32,993 bases of DNA, from assembly GCA_964058805.1 (NCBI GenBank), contig CAXKVV010000887.1, positions 1 to 32,993 of the forward strand. Reading direction: 5' to 3'. How positions within the stretch are numbered: the first letter of the stretch is position 1; the number at the start of each line of letters is the position of its first letter. Below, in pieces: positions 18,940-32,993 of the stretch. The DNA is from Schoenoplectus triqueter (taxonomy: Eukaryota > Streptophyta > Magnoliopsida > Poales > Cyperaceae). The notes under the pieces were generated by a model. It was not told where the DNA came from and ran no database searches. It was given only the letters and a program-made list of their open reading frames with translations. The position numbers and the translations under genes were made by a program.

Positions 18940-19302
18940 AGGCTACAGTGCTTCACGAAACACAAAACCTCCCGTACTTCGCATCCGTATCTCAAATTTG
19001 AAAATTTAAACGGCAGATCCAAACCATTGAACATGATATTCATATTAAAATATCCTTAGAGATTAAATTTTATATTTTTTTGAATTTTTTTCTATTTTTT
19101 AAATGGGTACAAAGTTTGTTGATCTAACGATTTCTGCACCATCCAAAACTAGCGATTTTGTACCCATCTAAAAAATAGCAAAAAATTCAAAAATATATAA
19201 ATTTTGATCTCCAAAAATAGTTCAATATGAAGATCATGTTCAACAGTTTAGATCAGCTGTTTGAACTTTCAAATTCGAGATACGGACGCAAAGTACCATA
19301 GC

Positions 19303-19312
<10 letters not shown>
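18938..19312. mobile_element. Foldback MITE 3
   Basis: The left end GAGGCTACAGTGCTTCACG and the complement of the right end, GAGGCTATGGTACTTTGCG, are inverted copies, and pairing continues through ATCCGTATCTC/GAGATACGGAC and TTTTTTGAATTTTTTTCTATTTTTT-type tracts. A (TA)n run lies on the left and (CT)n then (TA)n on the right. The 18693-18907 gap holds no feature. Confidence 0.7.
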
Positions 19313-19340
<28 letters not shown>

Positions 19341-19341
<1 letters not shown>

Positions 19342-19736
19342 GTCCGACTACGGTGCTTTGTAAAGCACAAGAGTATTGTGTGTTTTGCGCTCTATTCTTA
19401 ATTTTAAGTCAGAAATGATCGATCTGAACTGTTCAATTTAATCTTCATATCAAAATCTATTAGGAAACCAAATTTTATATTTTTTAAAATTTTTTTGCTA
19501 TTTTTTCTAGTGAGGAGAAATTGGTTTGATCTGAGAATTCTGATTCATCCAAAAATGACGGTTTTCCCCCTATTCAAAAAAATAGCAAATGAATTTCAAA
19601 AAATATAAAATTTAGTTTACTAATAGATTTTGATATGGAGATTAGATTGAGACATTTTGATCAATCATTTCTGATAAAAAATAATAATAGAGCGCAAAGC
19701 ACACATCGCTCTTGTGCTTTGTAAAGTACCATAACC

Positions 19737-19739
<3 letters not shown>
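19341..19739. mobile_element. Foldback MITE 4
   Basis: The left arm CTACGGTGCTTTGTAAAGCACAAGAG pairs with the right arm CTCTTGTGCTTTGTAAAGTACCATAG-like sequence; interior tracts such as TATTTTTTAAAATTTTTTTGCTATTTTTT also recur inverted. It is related to MITEs 1 and 3 by the GCTACGGTGCT end and the ATAGCAAA...AATATAAA core. It is bounded on the right by (TA)n to 19767. Confidence 0.7.
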
Positions 19740-19767
<28 letters not shown>

Positions 19768-20332
19768 TAGTGTTTTAAATTTCTTATAATTTAGTTATCA
19801 TTTAATAGTTCATTAAAAAATCGTTAAATTTAAATTGTTCTAAATTATATATAATTTTATTAGTCTTTAACAAACAATAAAAAATAATTAAATTATATGA
19901 AATTTGAAGCACTATTAATCTATAAACTTAAGAATATATCTATAATTTTTTTATAATTCTAAATTATTTTTTTAATTTATTTGAAGTTCCATCGTCAATA
20001 TAGTCATTATAAATACATTTCACTTGTTTCGCAGTGCTTTTGCTCGAATAATGCAACTCCTGCATTTTGGATAACATACGAGTTTTGTTACAAATGGTCA
20101 AAACCATAGCTTGCACCTTGCAGTGTCCATGCAAGCGGTCTTGACTCTTGACTAACAAAAAATAACAAATTTGATTTGAGCGTGAAATTTTAGTAGGGTG
20201 ATGATGTCGTGCTTTTTAGTGTATTCTTCCATTGGATAAGACAAAAAGAAAATAATTATTGAATGCATACTTTGATATCTTTCATATTAATCCATTGTAA
20301 AACAATGCACTGCTCGTTTCCTTGTTATGCAT
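19768..20332. other. Intergenic, nothing recognisable
   Basis: AT-rich DNA with one short open frame on the minus strand (19964-20158) that has no recognisable domain and is not called. Confidence 0.5.
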
Positions 20333-20718
20333 TAGGGTTTTAATTATTGATCCGACTCGATGGATTAATCTGATCTGATCTGAATCTGATCCGACCTGAT
20401 ATGATTTGAAAATAAATGGATCAGATATAAATTTAATTTTTTTATCCGAATCGGGTCGGGTTTAGATCAACCCGACCCGATTAATTATATTTTTTGAAGT
20501 AATTTTATGATTTAGTAGTAACTAAAACTTAAATATATATTATTTAAGATTAAATATAAATTAATTAATATTTAATTATTTTATATAGGTCAGGTCGATC
20601 CGTGATCCGGTTGGGTTGGATGTGGGTCAAGATTTTTTTATCCGAATTTAAAGAGTTCGTATTCGAATCAGATAAAAAAAATAAAATAATATAACCGACC
20701 CGAAACATTGACATCCTA
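20333..20718. mobile_element. hAT MITE with GGGTCGGG-type subterminal repeats
   Basis: It starts TAGGGTTTTAATTATTGATCCG and ends CATTGACATCCTA (complement TAGGATGTCAATG). TTATGCAT (20325-20332) and TTATGCAC (20719-20726) flank it, an 8-bp duplication with one change. Interior motifs CGGGTCGGG, CAACCCGACCCG and GATCTGATCTGA are typical of hAT subterminal sequence. 386 bp, non-coding. Confidence 0.75.
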
Positions 20719-20726
20719 TTATGCAC

Positions 20727-21254
20727 CTTGAATTCAAAAATACGCGTGCAAATTTACGAGTCAGAACTCCACATATACTTTGATCAAGCTAGTTACAATT
20801 TGGAATTGCTAGATTAATTCTGAAAGAATCTCAACAGTTGATCAAAAAAATCGAAGAGTTAATAATTTTAAAGCGTCTTTTTTCCACTTTCGAATTATTT
20901 GTTAATGTAATATTTGAAATTACAATTTTAAGGATGTGGAACACTTACTAATTTAATAATTTACTGAAATAAATCTTTTTAACATGCCATGCCGACATAT
21001 ACAACATTTTTTCAAGTAGTATGAAACATCTTCGTCCGTGCAATTATATAAAATCACTTTCTTTATTAATTAAAAATGGTCAAAGGTGGCAAATTAGAAA
21101 TTATTATGATGGCAGGATTTTGAAAGTAATACGTAATAAATAAACTTGAATTCTTGTGCAAATTGCAATTGAATGATGGAGATGCTAAGTGAAAAGCTCA
21201 ATTGGCGCACGTCAAAACCTATTCATTATCATTGCAACTCAAAATAGTTGAACA

Positions 21255-21257
<3 letters not shown>
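20727..21257. other. Intergenic, nothing recognisable
   Basis: No open frame, RNA gene or terminal repeat is seen between the hAT MITE and the TA run. Confidence 0.5.

Positions 21258-21293
<36 letters not shown>
21258..21293. repeat. (TA)n microsatellite
   Basis: About 18 TA units in a row. The open frame crossing it encodes alternating Tyr-Ile and is an artefact. Confidence 0.9.
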
Positions 21294-21297
<4 letters not shown>

Positions 21298-21344
21298 GAT
21301 ATAGATAACATAATAAATAATATATATTCTATATTCATACAAAT

Positions 21345-22215
21345 CAAGATATTCTTTAGCAATGATTATCAGCGATTACTATAAGGTATCCATATAAATC
21401 CTTATTTATATGAATATAGTAAACACATTCTAATAATATATATTCTATATCCATATAAATATAGAACTTCAAAGCAACGATTGTCTGTCATTGCTAAGGG
21501 ATTTTATATTGGTTGGCAATCGTTGCTTTGGGGTTCTATATTTATATAAATATAGAATATATATTCTATTATGATGTGTTAACTATTTTCATATAAAATA
21601 GGATATCCTACAACAATGGTTGGCAATTATTGCTAAGGGGTATCTTTATTTATATGGATATAGAATATATATCATTTATTATGACATATATACCCATAAA
21701 TATATAGGGTATCCTTATTTATATGGATATAGTAAACACATTCTAATAGTATATATTCTATATCCATAAAAAAATACCTACATTCCTTCCCTCTTCTCCC
21801 TCTTTTCAAAATAAACTCTCCATCACCCCTTTAAACTTTTGTTTTGTCTCATTTTTAACACTCTCCAACTAATTATTAGTTTTACATAATTCTAACCTTA
21901 GACAAATTTTACCATACATTTGCCTCAATTTTTTAAAAATAAAAAGTTGAAGATAAATTTACATCAACAAAAAGTTGAAAAACTCTAAAAAAAAACTATT
22001 TATTGGTATGTTAGAATAATACTTTCAATTATGTGTTATTTATATTCATATAAATATAAAACCCCTTAGCAATAGCTGACAATCATTGTTTTGGGTTCTA
22101 TATTTATATGAATATAAAATATATACTATTAGAGTGTGTTTACTATATCTATATAAATACAAATGTTTTATAACAATGGCCGTCACTAAATGATATCCTT
22201 TAACAATAACTGTGT
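21345..22215. mobile_element. Element with ~180-bp inverted arms and extra internal copies
   Basis: The left arm (about 21345-21520) with TAGTAAACACATTCTAATA, ATATTCTATATCC and CAAAGCAACGATTGTC is matched in inverse by the right arm (about 22030-22215: GGTTCTATATTTATATG, ACTATTAGAGTGTGTTTACT). A further partial copy occurs at 21710-21770, and an internal palindrome of ~65-bp arms is centred near 21505. The centre holds a CT-rich tract (21780-21850). No coding sequence or clear target duplication. Class uncertain: MULE-like MITE or nested foldbacks. Confidence 0.55.
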
Positions 22216-23389
22216 GCGTTCACTTCTACCGAGTACCAATCTGGACCAAGTAACTAGCTAGTTGCACTACTACGACGCTGATGACTTTTATTAATCTATT
22301 TTTTAACATTGGATGATTGAATTATAACGTTTTGAAGCAATTTGATGGACAGAATGCTCATGATACAGTGATACTCATTTTCTATCTCCAAGTTCTCAGT
22401 TGACCTTGTCTAGGCGATGTCATCCGAAAAGGCCACTTTCATTCAACTTTCAGCATTAAGCATGTTTGATCTTGGTACTTCGTAATTTTATTATTTCAGT
22501 CAATGAAACGGGCTCTATCAGCCTTTTTTTTTTCAAAAAAAAAATAACCATTAACTAGGCGTGAGCCTGACTTTGCAGCTGAAAACCAATAAGCTAAATC
22601 TTCTAAGTCTAAATATCCAAGTCAATACTAAAATTAATTGTAGTAGATTTCTCTCTGCGGCGTCTTATTATCTAATTTGTTAGTAACTGAGCATAATTAA
22701 AATTAAGCCGAATCTCCTCATCCATTCAACTATATGCGAGAAAAATCCGTTTGTGTTTTTTAGGCTTTAATTATCCAGAAGCCACCATCCATGTAGTGGA
22801 ACACACGCTAAGTCCAACTTGATTAGAAAAGAAAAGGAAAGCTCTACCCCGTAAGTCGTTGACAATGCCCCATGACAATAAGACATTCAAGTATAGGTAT
22901 CTTGTTTTGATTAATTGAACAAGTGGAATGGAAAATGGTGGAACAAAGACAAAAGACAATTAACAAGTGGGGGGTCCCGTGAGTAATTTTGCACATTTAT
23001 TAGAACCAACAAAAACTAAGGCGCAGCGAGTAGGAAGTAGATCACTAAGAAGTTACAGCATCGTATTACATGCTCTTGGATGTCATACACAGGTTAATTA
23101 AACTGTAGTACATAGTTACATGTTCTTAGTAGCCAGCTTCCTAGGGATACATTTCTTTTTAAGGTCACTAAACTACACCCCATGTCACCGAGTATATCAA
23201 ACATACTTTCAAAGGAATAAGATACAGTGAAAGCAAAGTACCAGCTCTGTCAGTTCCACAGAAACAAATTAACACTTTTTCATGACCCATCTTTCGCATC
23301 TCTTGCAACAAGTTTGGAAGAGAACCAGAAAGACCTATCATTGTTCATTTGTTGAGAGAAAAGAGCAAAGCAACCTTATTGGTACAAGG
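22216..23389. other. Intergenic region downstream of the subtilase
   Basis: No supported gene. The short minus-strand frame at 22771-22959 shows no domain. The last few hundred bases probably include or follow the 3' end of the subtilase transcript. Confidence 0.4.
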
Positions 23390-23395
23390 TTTATT
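23390..23395 (-). terminator. Candidate polyadenylation signal of the subtilase gene
   Basis: TTTATT on the plus strand is AATAAA on the gene's strand, about 160 nt beyond the stop codon. Plant polyadenylation signals are loose, so this is only a candidate. Confidence 0.35.
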
Positions 23396-23555
23396 AGCCA
23401 CCTTAGGATAACCCAAAACTGAACTATCTATTTGACATGGGTATAGAGCTTAGTCACCTTTTAAGAAACTTCCAGCTTATCCTAAAGAAGCTACAAAAAT
23501 ATAGCTTTGTTAGTACGCTAATAAAAACTTTCCTTTCACTTGTTCTCTCTCTCAT

Positions 23556-28755
<5,200 letters not shown>

Positions 28756-29245
28756 TTTTCAGTTCAATTAGGCAATTTATTGTGATATTTCAACCAGTAT
28801 CTCCAACTGCAAGTTCAAGAAAAGAGATTCCTACATTAATTATGGAGAAAAGACCGCGCTTGAGTTTGCATTGTTACTCAGATCAAAAATTAAGAAGATC
28901 ATTCAGCAATTTGGAGTTTGTGTCAAACAGTAGCATGTCACCCGAAATAAAACTTGAGGCATTAGGAGACACACATAAAACTTTGTTCTAGGTAATTAAA
29001 ATATTTTAACTTTCAGGCACCTGTTAGATTTGTTTATGTGCTGATCTGAGACCATGCATCCTAGTAGCAAGTTAGGAATCAAAGCAATTGGTGTTTTATC
29101 TCAGTAATAGTAAGATCAACTGCTCAAGAGATCAGAGATAAGAGAGGCTAACTATGCAGAAATATCCTCTAAACTGATATAAGTCATCTGGCAAAAGCCG
29201 CAAAACCATAACTCTGATAATTAACAACTGATCCCCTGCTTCAAT

Positions 29246-29578
29246 TAATTTGTATTTATTATGCGCATTATTACCCATTTCCCCCAAGATTTTTTTAAAA
29301 GAATTACTACAAACAATGGAAAATTTCATTGCTAAAGCTTACTGAGCAACAGGTTTTCACAGTAATGTATGCAGTAACTAGAAAAAAATAAATAAATAAC
29401 TAGTTTCACACTAATTTGTATTTATTATGCGCATTATTACCCATTTCCCCCAAGAGTTTTTTAAAAGAATTACTACAAACAATAGCAAATTTCATTGCTA
29501 AAGCTTACTGAGCAACAGGTTTTCACAGTAATGTATGCAGTAACTAGAAATAAAAATAAAAATAACTCGTTTCTGTCT
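29246..29578. repeat. Tandem duplication, two copies of 167 bp
   Basis: TAATTTGTATTTATTATGCG begins a segment at about 29246 that repeats from about 29412. Both copies contain ATGCGCATTATTACCCATTT (29261 and 29428) and GAGCAACAGGTTTTCACAG, differing at only a few positions and by small A-run changes. The high identity indicates a recent event. No coding function is implied. Confidence 0.85.
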
Positions 29579-29719
29579 ATAATAAGACCTCTCCGACGAC
29601 CCCTTTTATTTTTTCTAAAAAAAAATAGTGCATTTGTTTCCTTCCGTTCGGCCCCAGTCATCAAGCAAATATCGAACTTCATTAAGTAAACCAAAAAATT
29701 AAATATAGGCAAAGGCTTA

Positions 29720-29962
29720 GGGTGCTCCACAAGATAGGTAGAGGAGAGGGGGAGGAGGGAAGAGGAAATTTAATTTGTTATTTGCTTCATAAAATTTTAT
29801 GTGAAGAGAGAAAGAAAAAAAAGTTATCTCTTTATCCTTCAAATCAATAAAATTTATTCCCTTCAAATTGAGATGTAGAAAAGGTAAACTCAATTTTAAT
29901 ATCTCCTCTCCCCTCCCCTCCCCTCCTCTTCCTTTTTTATTTTTTTTTTGTGGAGCACAGCC
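29720..29962. mobile_element. Tourist-like MITE upstream of the subtilase
   Basis: The left end GGGTGCTCCACAA and the complement of the right end, GGCTGTGCTCCACAA, are inverted repeats, continued by GAGGAGAGGGGGAGGAGGG / CTCCTCTCCCCTCCCC. TTA flanks both sides (29717-29719, 29963-29965), as for PIF/Harbinger MITEs. 243 bp, non-coding. Confidence 0.7.
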
Positions 29963-30319
29963 TTAGTAAACTAAGTACAAAATCACCCACATTTGGCACA
30001 AAACGCACCTACTCTCTCCTTCACCTTTCACCTTTCGCAAGAGAGCTAGGGTTTACGCCACAGGTGGCCCCACATTCCAACGAGCGTGCTGTTTGCAAGA
30101 AAGAAACAGCGAAGTGAGTCTTAAAACAGGGGTTAGGGTTCTTTCCGTTTAAGAGGTGGCTAGAATGTGATCTCTGGAGCGTGTCTTTAATTAATGGTGA
30201 TGAGAACGAGAGGCAAGGAATCTTTGCACTCCGTATTTACGGTTGATGCCACTGACACTGAATAAACGAGAGTGTATCGGAGGAGGAGAAGGCATGGGGA
30301 TTGGGGGATGTATAAATGT

Positions 30320-31740
30320 CGGCACACTACCATTTTTTAGTCTAAATAAATGAAAATACCAGATTAAATCTCAGCATTGGAGAAGTTGGACCGTTGGATC
30401 TGCAATAGATGGATGCCTTGATGTATCACGTGGGGTTATTTACTGTTCCCGCATTATATGCAAATATAGATTTGACGAGGAGTTCAGAATTCACACTCCA
30501 GATTGTATGAATTCAAATTTGCATTGGTCCCGCATTAGTAATAGTGTGCAACAGTAATAAATAATAATTCATTAATGTGTTGTTTTGGTTGCACTGTACG
30601 ACAGTTCCGGGTTTGAGATGGATTCTATGGTGGTTCTGTTGGACTTGGAGGTGTGAACCGGCATTGCATCGTGTCAAGGCAATTGGATGCTGGAGCAGTG
30701 ACAAAACAAAAAATGACAGATGTAAAGGCATTTGGATGCACATAATGATCTTTGCTAGTACTTAACTAGATTAAAAAAATTACTATATGGTTCAAAAGTA
30801 TAAAAATGAGGAGATCAGTAGAAAAATAATAATAATAAAGGTGTCTTTTTTAGGACTTAAACATGTGTCACTGAATCAGTAGAAAAATAAGACTCATTAC
30901 TAATTAAATCATTTGCATTTTTATTTAGAAATTTAGTAAATTATGTTTTATCAAGTTGGTGGCTGAATTTTTTTTTTCACTGTGGCTGAAGAAATTTAGA
31001 AAAATTCCGCAACACCAAGAACCACCTGTGTTTCATTCAAAAATTAATTAATGGTATTTGACAGGCTTGGCTAAGAAATTTTAGTTTTTCTTTTAACTAT
31101 GGTACTACAAAATGTAAAAGATTAAGCTCTCATTAGAATATATTTTATTTTAAATTGCTACTTATATAAAATTCAAATGAATGATATTCTAGCAGCAAGA
31201 AAAATGAATGATATTTAGGCAGCAGAAAATGCAAATTGTAGAACGTGATATATTTAACTTGTTGCTCCCTTCGATGTAATATATCCATATTATGATGGGT
31301 ACCAGGTAAAAGCTATACATTATCATAAAAAGAAAAAAAATAACTGAAATTATGAAGTGAAAGGTTTCCCTAAAAAGATTTAACCATGATTATATTTAAG
31401 TGAATCGCAGTTGTTAAATTGAGTATATTTTCTCGTTTGTAATATATTTGCAAATTAATAACATATTTATTCATATGAAGTTCTCCGAACACTATTCTTA
31501 AATCTTAATTACTTATTTGTTTTTATGCACACAGCACACACACAAAAGGTAAAAAACAGAGAGAACAAACTTTTGCGATTGAAATCTACTTAAATTTCTG
31601 TTATTTTCTGCTTTTCTCAGTTCCATTTAATTTTAATTTTTAATAGAACCCGCTACTAAAGAATAAAGAGTAGGAATTTGAAGCGCAGTAGTAGAGACTG
31701 ATACGAAAGGACCGAAACCAGTTAGGCTGGGGCATGTCTG
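30320..31740. other. Intergenic, nothing recognisable
   Basis: AT-rich DNA. Short overlapping frames on both strands at 30513-30765 show no domain. Simple A/T runs only. Confidence 0.45.
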
Positions 31741-32060
31741 CATGTGAAAATGGGTGGAGGGGAGCCCATAAGCCCATTCACCGCTGGTGTAGGATTCACT
31801 TACACGTGCACGTGGTGGGATTCCTTTCCCTTTGTTTGCATGCGCCACCATCACTCCGTCAGTCCATTGTTTTATCATTATGCCCCATAATCCCTTCGTC
31901 ATATCCCCAATTTAAGACATCCTATCACTTGATTGATTGCATGAGACCCCCACTTGCAGACCCTCCTCGTCCTCGCCTGACTGTTTGTATTCTAAATTTT
32001 ACAAAGAACCAATCACATCAACAGTCTTGCGTGGTTGCTTTCATCTTTCAGATTTAGATC
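31741..32060. promoter_or_regulatory. GC-richer segment with two adjacent G-boxes
   Basis: CACGTG occurs twice back to back (31803-31808 and 31809-31814) inside a segment that is less AT-rich than its surroundings and CT-rich after 31900. G-boxes bind bZIP and bHLH factors in plant promoters. No TATA box with a following gene is seen in the window, so the use of this site is unknown. Overlapping frames on both strands here lack recognisable domains. Confidence 0.3.
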
Positions 32061-32339
32061 CATTTTTTTTTTTGAAAAAACTAACAAATTACAAAAGTAT
32101 AGATGAAATATATGCATTCAGACTATCAAAACAGGAACACTCCGCTTCATATTTTTTTTTTGCTCTTCGTACGCTCAGCTCGTTTTTGCCACCTCCTTTT
32201 AGATACGGGCCAAAGGCCGAAAGCCTAAATCAGACTGAAATAATTAAATGTAACACAAATACACCCCAGCACTTATATGAACCCGTGTGATTAGTGAAGC
32301 TCAATTTCATCTGCCTGCTACAAAGGTCCCCCTGGAACT

Positions 32340-32993
32340 TGGAAGTAGCTATTACAGAAAGACCGGATGCAAACGGATCGGATGCGGACGGATAATAGCA
32401 AAATTGTATTCATATCCGTTATTATTTTCAGATACGGATACGGATACGGATAGGTTCAGATATGAATACGGATCAGAAAATAAATGAATACGGATACGGA
32501 TCGGATATTATCGGATACGGAATGCAGATACGGATATAATTTGGATAGCTAAACAAAATAATTTATCATAAAAAATAACAATTTTGACATATCATGATTC
32601 GATCATAAAATTTAAGAATCTTTTTTATATATAATATCCGTGTAAAATAAGTCCTCCTAAAAACTGTAATAAAGCATTATTGGTATTGGGCCAATAAAAT
32701 TTTATTTGGCGGCATCACACTGTTTAATATAGTCAATATAATATTTGTATTATTTATGGGTCATGTTCATTAATATTTAATTTTGTATTGGATCAATACT
32801 TGGGCCATCTATATATATTTCAAAGTCACGGATATCCGAAATTTTAAAACTTTCGGATCCGGATAATTATCCGTATCCGGTTCTAAATTCCATACTGTAT
32901 TAATATCTGTATCCGTCAAAAAAAATATCTGTATTTATATCCGAAAATATCCGAATCTGAATATCTATATCCGTTAAAATCCAGATTCGAATC
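32340..32993. mobile_element. hAT-like element region with CGGATA subterminal repeats, cut by the window end
   Basis: Positions 32360-32530 contain many CGGATACGGATA units on one strand, and 32820-32993 holds the inverse set (TATCCG). This mirror layout around an AT-rich centre is typical of non-autonomous hAT elements. The right terminus lies beyond the window and the left terminus is not clear, so no target duplication can be checked. Confidence 0.5.

Larger units (their letters stand above)
28756..30290 (-). promoter_or_regulatory. Presumed 5' leader, leader intron and promoter of the subtilase
   Basis: No other gene is seen upstream of the SBT2 start. AACTTGCAG|TTGGAG (minus strand, near 28810) is a good splice acceptor 50 nt before the ATG, and CT-rich sequence at about 30265-30290 (CCTTCTCCTCCTCCG) lies ~30 nt after TTTATACA (about 30306-30313), a weak TATA-like site. 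A leader intron of about 1.2 kb is therefore plausible but unproven. The region contains the 167-bp duplication and a MITE listed separately. Confidence 0.3.

Noticed and set aside
21202..21384. Open frame encoding a Tyr-Ile repeat
   Set aside because: It is produced by the (TA)n microsatellite and has no gene context.
31633..32290. Open frames on both strands near 32 kb
   Set aside because: They overlap each other, carry no recognisable domain and are not joined by convincing splice sites.

Overview
The window looks like plant nuclear DNA from a flowering plant. It has one intron-containing subtilase gene with GT-AG introns, plant-type transposons (hAT, Mutator-like, CACTA, Tourist-like and foldback MITEs) and AT-rich intergenic DNA. 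I do not assign a genus. Everything here was read by eye; no alignment or database search was run.

Positions 1-12540 are a nest of mobile elements. The end of one hAT-like element (to 269) abuts a second, much larger hAT element whose deleted transposase lies at 859-1524 (minus strand) and whose right terminus is at 10499. That element appears to be split by a 7.0-kb insertion (1909-8911) that begins TG, ends CA and is flanked by the 5-bp duplication TATGT. This has the form of a very long solo LTR, although no copy is available to confirm it. Inside it, 2225-3014 holds the most unusual structure of the window: about 14 short hairpins that share one 11-nt loop and mostly one bulged base, while the stem sequences change in a complementary way. 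A second hairpin-rich duplicated block (3085-3600) and a 42-bp-phased palindrome array (7464-7687) follow. Ten copies of a ~103-bp repeat fill the split hAT element at 8985-10030.

Just to the right, a small hAT element (10517-12532, 8-bp duplication) contains a hAT MITE (10547-10984, exact 8-bp duplication) and a Pack-MULE-like element (11186-12171, 191-bp inverted repeats, exact 9-bp duplication). The MULE carries a decayed fragment of a DELLA (GRAS-family) gibberellin-signalling gene.

Positions 12541-22215 hold no gene I recognise. They contain a ~480-bp direct repeat pair, a second copy of the hAT MITE, a Tourist-like MITE, a CACTA-type element with hairpin subterminal repeats, four foldback MITEs set between TA runs, another hAT MITE and a long-inverted-repeat element.

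Positions 23556-28755 (minus strand) contain the one complete gene: a ten-exon, 818-residue subtilisin-like serine protease of subfamily SBT2 (SBT2.5/2.6 type) with an intact catalytic triad. Its presumed 5' region (28756 to ~30.3 kb) carries a 167-bp tandem duplication and a Tourist-like MITE. From 30.3 kb to the end there is no recognisable gene; the window closes in another hAT-like subterminal region rich in CGGATA repeats.
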